In this document: one piece after another, positions 35,113 through 42,828 of the stretch | How the letters are laid out: every line of letters starts with the position of its first letter | How positions within the stretch are numbered: the first letter of the stretch is position 1 | Origin: Streptococcus sp. NPS 308 | GTDB lineage: Bacteria; Bacillota; Bacilli; Lactobacillales; Streptococcaceae | Assembly: GCF_002355895.1 (NCBI RefSeq) | Contig: NZ_AP017652.1 | Span: 1,335,001 to 1,399,000, forward strand | Length of the DNA stretch: 64,000 nucleotides | Direction: 5' to 3' | The notes under the pieces: generated by a model | Database searches by the model: none | Told to the model about the DNA's origin: nothing | Seen by the model: only the letters and a program-made list of their open reading frames with translations | Translations under genes and position numbers: made by a program

Positions 35113-36492
35113 TTATTCGCTATCGAGCAAGAGTTCTTTTGGTTGTTTTCTAAGGAGATTGCTTGAAGCAAGCGCCATAACGAGAACGACTAGAACTAAA
35201 GCAAGAACAAAGACGATGATAAAGTCTGATGTCTGAATGGAAATATCTAGGCTCGACAAGGTCTTGCTAAAGCCGTCTACTTCTGCACCACCACCAAGAT
35301 TAGAGGCTTGAGCAGCCTTGCTGGCTTGCTTGGCAACACCTGAAGTGACATTGGCAAGAACAGTATTTCCGATGGCACGAGCTGTGTAGTTGGCTAGGAA
35401 GTAAGCAGAAACAAGAGCAGGGATGGCAATCAAAATAGATTCGGTGATGAATTGCCCCAAGATACTTGCCTGCTTGAGACCGATAGAGAGGAGAATTCCC
35501 ACTTCCTTGCGACGGGCATTGATCCAAAGACTGAGCAAGAGTGCAAGGAGAAGAACTGAGAAGCTCAAGCTACCCCAGAAGAGGAGGTTGGCCATCTTGT
35601 ACATACCAGAGATGGATTGCTCTAGAGCTGGGTAGTTAGAGGAGCTCTTCACAAGTGTGTAGCTCTTCCAGTTGATACCGCTGATACCATTCAACTCTTT
35701 CATGACGTCATCCAAGTTCTTGTCTGCTGTTACAAAGAAGGTTGCGTCCCCATAAATAGCTGTGTCTTCTGTATATCCATAAAGTTTTGCAGCAGTGTGA
35801 ATGTCTGTGATAGCTGTGTTTTCATAGAGTTCTTGTGAGTAGGTTACTGCTGACTTATTGTGACCATCAAAGAGTCCCTTGATTGTCACTTCGACTGTTT
35901 CCTTGGCCCCTTTTTCATTGTCTGCATCATAGACATTAGAGTCCAATTTGACCTTATCTCCGACTTTCCAGCCATGTTTGGCTGCCAAATCCTTGTGCAT
36001 GAGAATCTTGTCTTTGTCGTCGTTGGTTAGGTGCTCACCTTCAACCAGCTTATATGAGCCAGAGACAAACTTGTCTTCTTTAGAGGAGTCATTGACACCT
36101 GTAATCATCAAGCTGCTTCCAAACCGTTTGGCACGGTCAGCAGTGAGATTTTTCTTGGTTTCTGGCGTTTCGATGAGGTCGTATCCAGTCAAATCTCCGA
36201 TAGCGTTGATGCGTTTAACATAAGACTCGATGGCCTTATTTTCGGTGATTTTTTTGATATCCTCACCCTTGATATTCCCAGAACCACGTGGCGTTCCTTG
36301 ATTGACGCGACGATTGATTTGCATGGAGAAGCTATTGGTGATATTTTTAAAGGTCTCCTGAGAAGCCTTGGCAGTAGCTCCCTTAATCGACAAGCCGACC
36401 AAACTCAAGCTCGCCATGAGGAGAATAATCAGGAAGATAACAATCGATTTGAAAAACTTCCTTGTAACATAGGCAAATGCGTTGTGTAACAT
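35113..36492 (-). CDS. vex3: ABC transporter permease Vex3
   Basis: 459 residues from MLHNAFAYVTRKFFK. MacB/FtsX-type permease: N-terminal helix (about 14-36), a large extracytoplasmic domain (about 40-285), and three further helices including SLSFSVLLLALLLSLW and FIIVFVLALVLVVLVMALA, ending LRKQPKELLLDSE. It follows vex2 by 50 bp. An in-frame ATG nine codons upstream is possible, but the chosen start follows AAAGGGAACCT and matches the pneumococcal protein as I know it. Confidence 0.9.
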   Translation of the reverse strand: MLHNAFAYVTRKFFKSIVIFLIILLMASLSLVGLSIKGATAKASQETFKNITNSFSMQINRRVNQGTPRGSGNIKGEDIKKITENKAIESYVKRINAIGDLTGYDLIETPETKKNLTADRAKRFGSSLMITGVNDSSKEDKFVSGSYKLVEGEHLTNDDKDKILMHKDLAAKHGWKVGDKVKLDSNVYDADNEKGAKETVEVTIKGLFDGHNKSAVTYSQELYENTAITDIHTAAKLYGYTEDTAIYGDATFFVTADKNLDDVMKELNGISGINWKSYTLVKSSSNYPALEQSISGMYKMANLLFWGSLSFSVLLLALLLSLWINARRKEVGILLSIGLKQASILGQFITESILIAIPALVSAYFLANYTARAIGNTVLANVTSGVAKQASKAAQASNLGGGAEVDGFSKTLSSLDISIQTSDFIIVFVLALVLVVLVMALASSNLLRKQPKELLLDSE

Positions 36493-36542
36493 AGGTTCCC
36501 TTTCTAGATTTGATTTCATAATTCTATCAAAACAAACTCATC

Positions 36543-37190
36543 TTATTTTGTAGTATTGCGAGTTTCAGTCAGTTTCTTGTCCTTCAATTCAAGTGTAATA
36601 TCTGACGCTTGTGCCACTTCTTTACTGTGGGTGACGACGATCACACATTTACCTGTTTTCTCAGCAAGTGACTTGAGCAGTTCGATAATATCTCCAGCAG
36701 TTTTAGGGTCCAGATTTCCTGTTGGCTCATCAGCTAGAATAACTGGAGCTTCTGAGACCAAACTGCGAGCAATGGCGACACGTTGTTGTTGACCACCTGA
36801 TAACTGGAGAACGTTCCGCTTAATCTGACTTTCATCCAAACCAAGCTCAAGAAGTGTATCCTTGCTTGCTTTTTTGTTGACCAAGCGGATATTTTCCAGC
36901 GGAGAAAGATAATCTATCAAGTTATAATTTTGAAAGACCAGAGAAATATGGTGCATACGATGGTAAGAATATCCCTTATTCCGAATGTCTTCTCCTTGGA
37001 AAAGGATAGAACCTTCGACAGGACTATCTAGACCAGCAAGTAGGGACAAGAGAGTGGATTTTCCTGCTCCTGACTCACCAATGATACTATAAAACTTTCC
37101 GGGTTCAAAATTATACTTGATCTGATATAAAACTGCCTCAGCAGTGTTCTTATAACGGTAGGTAACATCTTGCAATTGTAATAAAGTCAT
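36543..37190 (-). CDS. vex2: ABC transporter ATP-binding protein Vex2
   Basis: 215 residues of LolD/MacB type: Walker A GESGAGKSTLLSLL, Q-loop LVFQNYNL, signature QLSGGQQQRVAIARSL, Walker B VILADEPTGNLD and H-loop VVTHS. It lies between the two FtsX-like permeases (12 bp behind vex1), so Vex1-Vex2-Vex3 form one exporter or mechanotransmission complex. Transported substrate unproven. Confidence 0.92.
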   Translation of the reverse strand: MTLLQLQDVTYRYKNTAEAVLYQIKYNFEPGKFYSIIGESGAGKSTLLSLLAGLDSPVEGSILFQGEDIRNKGYSYHRMHHISLVFQNYNLIDYLSPLENIRLVNKKASKDTLLELGLDESQIKRNVLQLSGGQQQRVAIARSLVSEAPVILADEPTGNLDPKTAGDIIELLKSLAEKTGKCVIVVTHSKEVAQASDITLELKDKKLTETRNTTK

Positions 37191-37202
37191 GATTTCTCCT
37201 TC

Positions 37203-38480
37203 TTAACTAATAGATGATAAAATTTCCTTAGGCGATTTTCTAAATAGAAATACGAAACAAAGGGCTACTGATAAGCAACCAATCAGTAGCAGAAAGACAT
37301 AGGATTCTGCAAAGGATAGGAGACTGGTTGATAGACTGCTTGCTTTGGCTAGCGTATCTTGTAAGGTTGCCTGATCTCCACTGGCTAGTACAGTTTGTAG
37401 CAGATAGGATGTAATGGCTTTCCCAGCAATAAAGGATGGAAGCAAAGCTCCAAGAGATACCAACACCACCTCTAAACAGAACTGTAGGAAGATTGAGCTC
37501 TTGCCTTTTCCAAGTGCCAGTAAAATCCCTACTTCGTAGACCCTTTCTCTCAACCAGAGAGACAAGACCAAAATTAAGGCTCCAGCTCCAGCTATCAACA
37601 TTCCATAAAGAAAGATAGTTAGGAAGGTTTGGAAGGTTGCCACTGAGTCTTTGATCTGTTCAAAGGCCTTGTTTTCCTTTTCGACTTGGTAGCCTTGATT
37701 TTCCAAGGCCAAGTTTTCCACCTGCTTCATGAGTCCGTCCATTTCCTTAGGATTTTCTACATAGAAGCGCGCTGCACTAACTTGAGGTTCACTATTTCCC
37801 AAAAGGGTTTGGCTACTTTCATAGTCTGTAAAGACTTGGTTTTCACTGAAGTCAGAAGACAAGCCTGTGAATTTCTCTTGTTTTTTACCAGAAAAGATGC
37901 CGACAATCTCAAACTCAACTGTTTGTCCTTTTCCTGATTCTGACTGTCCAGCATCCAAGCGAATCTTGTCATGAAGCGAAAGACCGTTCTTTTTAGCCAA
38001 CTCTTCGTGGATCAGGATTTTCTTGGAATCCCCTTTTTGAAGGTGTCGGCCTTCTTTTAGATTGAAAGCTGAGCTGGTGAAGGTAACATCCTTGGATGAA
38101 TCCTCAAGAGCCGTTAAGCTAACCAAATTCTTGTCCGCAGCTGACAAGTCATCACGTTCGACGCTCTGCTCACCACTGACCGCTTCCTTGTCTTTTAGTT
38201 TTGCGACCGTCTCGAGTTCAGGAGAGACATTTTCCAGTCCCTTAATCTTGCTAACTGATGCTAGGTCCGATAACTTGAAGGTCTGACCATTCTCTATCTT
38301 CTTAATAGAAAAAGAGGTATTAAGAGATTTGTAAAGATTGCTTTCTACTGTTTTGTTGGATTTCATCAGCGTCAAACAGGCTGAAATTCCTGCTAAAAGA
38401 ACAAATAAAATCAGAAATAAAATAAAACTTCTCAGTCGTTTTCTGCTGACATAAGCCCAAGCTCTTTGGATTGGATTCAT
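37203..38480 (-). CDS. vex1: ABC transporter permease Vex1
   Basis: 425-residue FtsX/MacB-type permease: N-terminal helix (RSFILFLILFVLLAGISACL), extracytoplasmic domain about 45-285, then three helices including FLTIFLYGMLIAGAGALILVL near 290 and a C-terminal FLLLIGCLSVALCFVFLF, ending KSPKEILSSIS. It shares the layout and C-terminal (K/Q)PKELL motif of Vex3, so the two are paralogs. First gene of vex123; SD is ATGGAGGTGACAA and a TATAAT -10 lies about 30 bp before the start. Confidence 0.9.
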   Translation of the reverse strand: MNPIQRAWAYVSRKRLRSFILFLILFVLLAGISACLTLMKSNKTVESNLYKSLNTSFSIKKIENGQTFKLSDLASVSKIKGLENVSPELETVAKLKDKEAVSGEQSVERDDLSAADKNLVSLTALEDSSKDVTFTSSAFNLKEGRHLQKGDSKKILIHEELAKKNGLSLHDKIRLDAGQSESGKGQTVEFEIVGIFSGKKQEKFTGLSSDFSENQVFTDYESSQTLLGNSEPQVSAARFYVENPKEMDGLMKQVENLALENQGYQVEKENKAFEQIKDSVATFQTFLTIFLYGMLIAGAGALILVLSLWLRERVYEVGILLALGKGKSSIFLQFCLEVVLVSLGALLPSFIAGKAITSYLLQTVLASGDQATLQDTLAKASSLSTSLLSFAESYVFLLLIGCLSVALCFVFLFRKSPKEILSSIS

Positions 38481-38573
38481 TTGTCACCTCCATATTTGTA
38501 AGACCATTATAAAATCCAAATATGAAATGTTTATGAAATCGAAAAAATTTTTGATTTATTTTTTATAAAAAAT

Positions 38574-38599
38574 AAAAAAGCTAGCGACCGCTAACTTTT
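38574..38599 (-). terminator. Terminator of the Cys-rich protein gene
   Basis: AAAAAGCTAGCG-AC-CGCTAACTTTT hairpin with one mismatch and an A-rich plus-strand flank. Confidence 0.7.
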
Positions 38600-38661
38600 C
38601 TTCTTATCTAAACAAATAATTTACTAATCAAAAATCCACTCCATTCTATATATGATGGGCA

Positions 38662-39096
38662 TCATCTTTCAGCTAAGTATTTTTCAATTTCTTCGACTTT
38701 TAATTTCTTGACTTGTGTTTGAGGAAATTCTTGATAAGGCGAGATAGAAAAGCTTGGTTGCAAATTGTCGCATCTTTTATCTGGATTCTTCTTGAGATAG
38801 TCTTTTAAAGCTTCCCTGTTAACAAAAATCTTATATGAAACCCTTCCTTTATTTGACTTGATTTGGTAAATGCCACAGCTTGTCTTCATACTATAATCTG
38901 CCGCCCGTAAATAATAGCTAGCAATTTCTAGCGATTTGAACGGAAAATTCCAACGCTGTAAACCGTTTTTCGTATGCTCTATACAGATACAACGATCACA
39001 ATGGCTACAAATATATTGCCTATGCTCTCTTAAACACTCCAGAGGGTTCAGTAAGGGGGTCACACGATTTTTCTCACTATAACATTCGACACACAT
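38662..39096 (-). CDS. Cys-rich putative zinc-binding protein
   Basis: 144 residues. The N-terminal third has a cluster of CxxC and CxC pairs (CVEC at 2-5, then CSHCDRCICIEH around 30-41) suggesting one or two structural zinc sites. The rest is basic and mixed alpha/beta (SYKIFVNREALKDYLKKNPD) without membrane helices or a known catalytic motif. I do not recognise a named family. Extended -10 TGCTATACT lies at 39132-39124 and AAAGGAATG serves as ribosome site. Single gene between vex1 and tRNA-Leu. Confidence 0.65.
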   Translation of the reverse strand: MCVECYSEKNRVTPLLNPLECLREHRQYICSHCDRCICIEHTKNGLQRWNFPFKSLEIASYYLRAADYSMKTSCGIYQIKSNKGRVSYKIFVNREALKDYLKKNPDKRCDNLQPSFSISPYQEFPQTQVKKLKVEEIEKYLAER

Positions 39097-39212
39097 GATT
39101 TGACATTCCTTTCTCTCACCCTTAGTATAGCAAGCTTTCTCATAAAAAGACAGTTCTTGATACCAATCTCTTCCGATAGTCGAACTGCAGCTCTAGCCCT
39201 CCTTGAAAAAAC

Positions 39213-39239
39213 AAAAAGAGCTAGCCAAAGCTAACTCTT
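39213..39239 (-). terminator. Terminator behind tRNA-Leu
   Basis: Minus-strand AAGAGTTAGC-TTTG-GCTAGCTCTT followed by TTTGTTTTTT, 8 bp behind the tRNA. Confidence 0.85.
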
Positions 39240-39246
39240 ACCCTAT

Positions 39247-39331
39247 GCGGAGAGAGGGACTTGAACCCTCACGACCTAAAGCGGTCACAGGATCCTTAGT
39301 CCTGCGCGTCTGCCAATTCCGCCATCCCCGC
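39247..39331 (-). tRNA. tRNA-Leu (anticodon AAG)
   Basis: 85-nt class II tRNA with long variable arm. Acceptor stem GCGGGGA / TCTCCGC, D arm ATTGGCAGAC, anticodon stem CAGGA / TCCTG with loop CTAAGGA (positions 34-36 AAG, reading CUU and, after A34 deamination, CUC/CUA-type codons), and T loop GTTCAAGTC. CCA is not encoded. A terminator follows closely. Confidence 0.93.
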
Positions 39332-39411
39332 GTCGATTACTTTACTAGTATATCAACTTTCAAAATCTTTGTCAACACTTTTTTCAGATTTTTTTCATTT
39401 TTCCAAGGGAA

Positions 39412-39987
39412 TCATTCTTTAATTTCAGACAGATTTTCATCTAGCAATTTAGCTCCCAGAGTGTTCTTAAAATGTCCTAGAGCAAACTGATGATTTTCTG
39501 GCCAGATAGAGGCAACCGCAGGTTTGACAACTTCAATGTCATAACCTAAATTGTAGGCATCAATAGCCGTATGAAGGACACAAATATCGGTCAGAACCCC
39601 TGTCAAGATAACTGTAGTAACCCGACGTTCTCGCAGGCGAATATCGAGATCCGTTCCTGAAAATGCTGAATAGTGACGTTTGTCCATCCAAAAGACGCGA
39701 CTATCGTCCTTATTTTCCGCATAGAAATCAGCTAGGGGGCCATAGAGGTTACGGCCACTAGTCCCAATGATGTTGTGCGGTGGAAAGAGTTTACTTTCCG
39801 GGTGGAAGGTATCCTTCTCCTCATGAGCATCAATAGTGAAGAAGACATAGTCTCCTCGATCAAAAGCCAGTCTAGTTACTTGATTGATTGCCTCTGATAT
39901 AGCTTGAGCTGGCACTCCAGCAGTTAGCTTTCCATGGTCTGCTACGAAATCCTCTGTATAGTCAATCGAGATTAAAGCCTTTGCCAT
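39412..39987 (-). CDS. pncA: Nicotinamidase PncA
   Basis: Isochorismatase-family amidase: nicotinamide to nicotinate for NAD salvage. 191 residues. Catalytic triad visible as Asp9, Lys103 and Cys136 (GVLTDICVLHT), and metal ligands Asp53, His55 and His71. Full length. Its start shares one base with the codY stop, so it is translated from the codY message; this pairing with codY is common in streptococci. Confidence 0.93.
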   Translation of the reverse strand: MAKALISIDYTEDFVADHGKLTAGVPAQAISEAINQVTRLAFDRGDYVFFTIDAHEEKDTFHPESKLFPPHNIIGTSGRNLYGPLADFYAENKDDSRVFWMDKRHYSAFSGTDLDIRLRERRVTTVILTGVLTDICVLHTAIDAYNLGYDIEVVKPAVASIWPENHQFALGHFKNTLGAKLLDENLSEIKE

Positions 39988-40775
39988 TAGTAGTCCCTCT
40001 TTTTCACTTCCTCAAAAATATCACCAATTAGAACTTTGAGATAAGTCCCCTTCATTCCTAATGAACGACTCTCAATAATTCCCGCCGACTCCAATTTACG
40101 AAGCGCATTGACAATCACTGAACGCGTAATGCCAATACGGTCTGCAATGACAGATGCAGTTAATTGTCCTTCATTTCCATCCAACTCAGCTAGAATAGCT
40201 GAAACGGCACGAAGTTCTGAATAGGAAAGGGTATTAACTGCCATGGTTACAGCAGTACGACGGCGAATATTTTTCTCATCTTCTTCACGTTGGAAGTTCA
40301 AGAGTTGAATCCCTACCACCGTGCTCGCAATCTCAACAAGAATCAAATCCTCATCTTCAAATTTCTTATCATTGCGCCAAATAATCAAGGAACCTAGGCG
40401 AATCCCTGATACATGAATCGGAGCAATGGTTGTCAAGCCATCTGGAAAATCAGAGCGACTTTCGACTGGGAAGATACTCAAATCATGATCTACAGTAAGA
40501 TTAGCTTCTGTATCGTAAATCATGTTTGCCCCTTGCACATAGTCCTCTGGGAAAATCTTAGTTTGGAAAAACTGCTCTACTCGATCTGTATTTGTCTTGT
40601 AACGCATGAAATAGCCCAAGAGACGTCCCTTACTATTCACAATACAAGCGTTACAATCAATAATATCTGCCAACTGGCGTGTAATCGCATTGTAGGGAAG
40701 TTCATCTTGAAGTTGTTCCTCTGAGCGTTTCAAGATGGAAGTAATTTTTCTTGTTTTTTCTAATAAATGTGCCAT
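39987..40775 (-). CDS. codY: Global nutritional regulator CodY
   Basis: 262 residues: N-terminal GAF domain (about 1-155) that senses branched-chain amino acids, and a C-terminal winged helix ([20 protein letters not shown], recognition helix) near 200-225. GTP sensing is described for Bacillus but not generally for streptococci. It is followed by pncA. A CodY-type box (13 of 15 positions) lies directly upstream of its -35 element, fitting autoregulation. Confidence 0.96.
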   Translation of the reverse strand: MAHLLEKTRKITSILKRSEEQLQDELPYNAITRQLADIIDCNACIVNSKGRLLGYFMRYKTNTDRVEQFFQTKIFPEDYVQGANMIYDTEANLTVDHDLSIFPVESRSDFPDGLTTIAPIHVSGIRLGSLIIWRNDKKFEDEDLILVEIASTVVGIQLLNFQREEDEKNIRRRTAVTMAVNTLSYSELRAVSAILAELDGNEGQLTASVIADRIGITRSVIVNALRKLESAGIIESRSLGMKGTYLKVLIGDIFEEVKKRDY

Positions 40776-40801
40776 TTTTTACCTCGCATTTAATCGCTAT
40801 C

Positions 40802-40846
40802 ATTATAACATAAAGAGCCTGAATTTTCAATTATTATCTGAAAATT
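40802..40846 (-). promoter_or_regulatory. codY promoter with adjacent CodY box
   Basis: TTGAAA (40830-40825), 17-bp spacer, extended -10 TGTTATAAT with TATAAT at 40807-40802. At 40832-40846 the plus strand reads TATTATCTGAAAATT, 13 of 15 matches to AATTTTCWGAAAATT. Confidence 0.75.
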
Positions 40847-40904
40847 GCTTATTTAATTGCAATTTTGAACAGCAAAAATATTTTAGAAAAAAAGCGATTT
40901 TTTA

Positions 40905-40933
40905 TTGACATCCTATTTTATTTTTGATATTAT
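40905..40933 (+). promoter_or_regulatory. Plus-strand promoter in the codY-cshA gap
   Basis: TTGACA (40905-40910), 17-bp spacer, TATTAT (40928-40933). It points away from codY towards the terminator at 41027-41057 and no open reading frame of note lies between. Confidence 0.6.
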
Positions 40934-40939
40934 AACATT

Positions 40940-41057
40940 ATAAGAAGATGACATGATAAATCCCTTTCCGTTTCACCTATCCTTTACTATCAACCATCTT
41001 CTTTTACCCTTGGTCTCCTTATATATAAAAGCGATTCACCCAGTGAATCGCTTTTTT
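40940..41057 (+). ncRNA. Candidate small RNA between codY and cshA
   Basis: About 118 nt from the predicted start to a strong terminator. AAGAAGATG near the 5' end pairs with CATCTTCTT at 41004-41012, enclosing a pyrimidine-rich, weakly structured loop (TCCCTTTCCGTTTCACC, CCTTTACT) that could pair with purine-rich ribosome sites; then the terminator hairpin. No sizeable ORF on this strand. No CiaR repeat (TTTAAG-N5-TTTAAG) is seen, so it is not an obvious csRNA. Prediction only. Confidence 0.45.
41027..41057. terminator. Bidirectional terminator (cshA and candidate sRNA)
   Basis: AAAAGCGATTCAC-CCA-GTGAATCGCTTTTTT, a near-perfect stem with U-runs both ways, directly at the cshA stop codon. 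Confidence 0.92.
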
Positions 41058-42635
41058 CTATTTGTCTCCCTTGTTACGAATAACAAAGCCTGTTTTCTTT
41101 TCGCTTGAAGTGTTGCGAGGTTTTTTATTGTCTTTATTACGGTAACGTCTGTCTTTATCAAAGCGGTCGTTTCCACGACTACCTTTCTTGAACTCATCAC
41201 GACGACCATTGCCACGGCGATCACGATCTCGACGGTCGTCTCCACGACGGCCTCCTCGACCTCCCTTAGCTTTGCCGCCGAAGCCATTACCTGATGGTTT
41301 AAATGGCAATGGTTTTTCACGTGCAATCTCCACTTCTGGAAGGCTATCAGGATCTTGGACAGTCAGACTCAAGATATACATAGCCAATTCTTCAGGACTA
41401 AATTCAGCCGCTAATTTACGAGCGTCTTTAGCAAATTTCTCAAAGTTGGAACGAATTTCTTCATTTGCGAAATCACGTTCGATTTTCTTGAGCGCCACTT
41501 GCTTTTTAGCTTGGAAGGCTTCCTCTGCACTTGCAGGTTTAAGGCCTTTCATGCGCTTCTTGGTCAAGTTTTCGATGATTTGGAGATAGCCCATTTCATT
41601 TGGAGCTACGAAGGTAATGGATTGACCTGACTTACCAGCACGACCTGTACGACCGATACGGTGAACATAACTTTCAGGATCTTGTGGAATATCGTAGTTG
41701 TAGACATGAGTCACTCCTGAAATGTCCAAACCACGGGCTGCCACGTCAGTCGCTACCAGAACATCTAGATTGCCATTTTTAAAATCCCGAAGGACACGAA
41801 GACGTTTGTTTTGGTCCAAATCACCATGAATCCCTTCTGCACGGAAGCCACAGATTTTAAGACCACGAGTCAATTCATCTACACGGCGTTTGGTACGACC
41901 AAATACGATAGCAAGCTCTGGTTGTTCCACATCCATGAGACGCGTCATAGTATCAAATTTTTCTTGTTCCTTGACACGGATATAATACTGGTCCACCAGC
42001 TCTGTTGTCAATTCCTTTGCAGCAATCTTCACATGCTCAGGTTCTTTCATAAACTGAACACCGATACGTTTGATGGCTTCAGGCATGGTTGCTGAAAAGA
42101 GCAAGGTTTGACGACTTTCAGGGACACGCGAGATAATAGCTTCGATGTCTTCAAGGAAGCCCATATTGAGCATTTCATCCGCTTCATCAAGGATGAGGGT
42201 TTCAATATCATGCAATTTCAAAGCCTTGCGTTTAATCAAGTCCAAAAGACGGCCTGGTGTTCCTACCACGATATGGGCACCAGATTTAAGGGCCTTGATT
42301 TGTTTCTCGATGCTTGAACCACCATAAACTGAGCGAACTTTCACTCCCTTGCTACGGCCAAATCGGAAGAGTTCCTCTTGGCTTTGAACAGCGAGTTCAC
42401 GAGTTGGAGCGATGACCAAGGCTTGGATAGTCGCTTCTTCTGTACGGATTTTTTCAAGGGTTGGCAAGCCAAAGGCTGCGGTTTTCCCTGTACCAGTCTG
42501 AGCTTGACCGATAACGTCTTTTCCTTCGAGAGCCAAGGGAATGGTCTGTTCTTGGATGGGACTTGCTTCTACAAATCCAGCTTTTTCAATCTCTGCTAGC
42601 AAATCAGCAGACAAGTTAAATTCATTAAATTTCAC
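41058..42635 (-). CDS. cshA: DEAD-box RNA helicase CshA
   Basis: ATP-dependent RNA helicase for ribosome assembly and mRNA decay, 525 residues. Q motif SPIQEQTIP, motif I AQTGTGKTAA, motif II VLDEADEML, motif III LFSATMP, motif V ATDVAARGLD and motif VI HRIGRTGRAG are intact. The last ~90 residues are a basic, Arg/Gly/Asp-rich tail (GGRGGRRGDDRRDRD) for RNA binding. A leader of about 135 nt with inverted repeats (42680-42750) precedes it, behind an extended -10 TGTTATACT near 42784-42792, which is suggestive of cold-shock-type leader control. Confidence 0.93.
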   Translation of the reverse strand: MKFNEFNLSADLLAEIEKAGFVEASPIQEQTIPLALEGKDVIGQAQTGTGKTAAFGLPTLEKIRTEEATIQALVIAPTRELAVQSQEELFRFGRSKGVKVRSVYGGSSIEKQIKALKSGAHIVVGTPGRLLDLIKRKALKLHDIETLILDEADEMLNMGFLEDIEAIISRVPESRQTLLFSATMPEAIKRIGVQFMKEPEHVKIAAKELTTELVDQYYIRVKEQEKFDTMTRLMDVEQPELAIVFGRTKRRVDELTRGLKICGFRAEGIHGDLDQNKRLRVLRDFKNGNLDVLVATDVAARGLDISGVTHVYNYDIPQDPESYVHRIGRTGRAGKSGQSITFVAPNEMGYLQIIENLTKKRMKGLKPASAEEAFQAKKQVALKKIERDFANEEIRSNFEKFAKDARKLAAEFSPEELAMYILSLTVQDPDSLPEVEIAREKPLPFKPSGNGFGGKAKGGRGGRRGDDRRDRDRRGNGRRDEFKKGSRGNDRFDKDRRYRNKDNKKPRNTSSEKKTGFVIRNKGDK

Positions 42636-42828
42636 GTTTTTCTTCTTTCTAAAGATGGTGCGAAGCCATCCTATAGCGCTTAGTATATACTTTTCTTTTC
42701 ATGACGTATCTTCTTCAAACGAGATACCGTGTTGCTTCTTTTCCACGAAAGAAAAGTATGAGTTTCTTTGCAACCTATCTAGTATAACACAAGAGCGGGG
42801 CAAAAGATAGTAGAATCCTTAAGGAAAA

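Noticed and set aside
39203..39490. 95-codon plus-strand frame over tRNA-Leu
   Set aside because: It spans the tRNA (antisense) and the pncA end; no ribosome site and no protein-like composition.
40940..41057. Cia-dependent csRNA
   Set aside because: The required TTTAAG-N5-TTTAAG repeat is absent upstream of the promoter.
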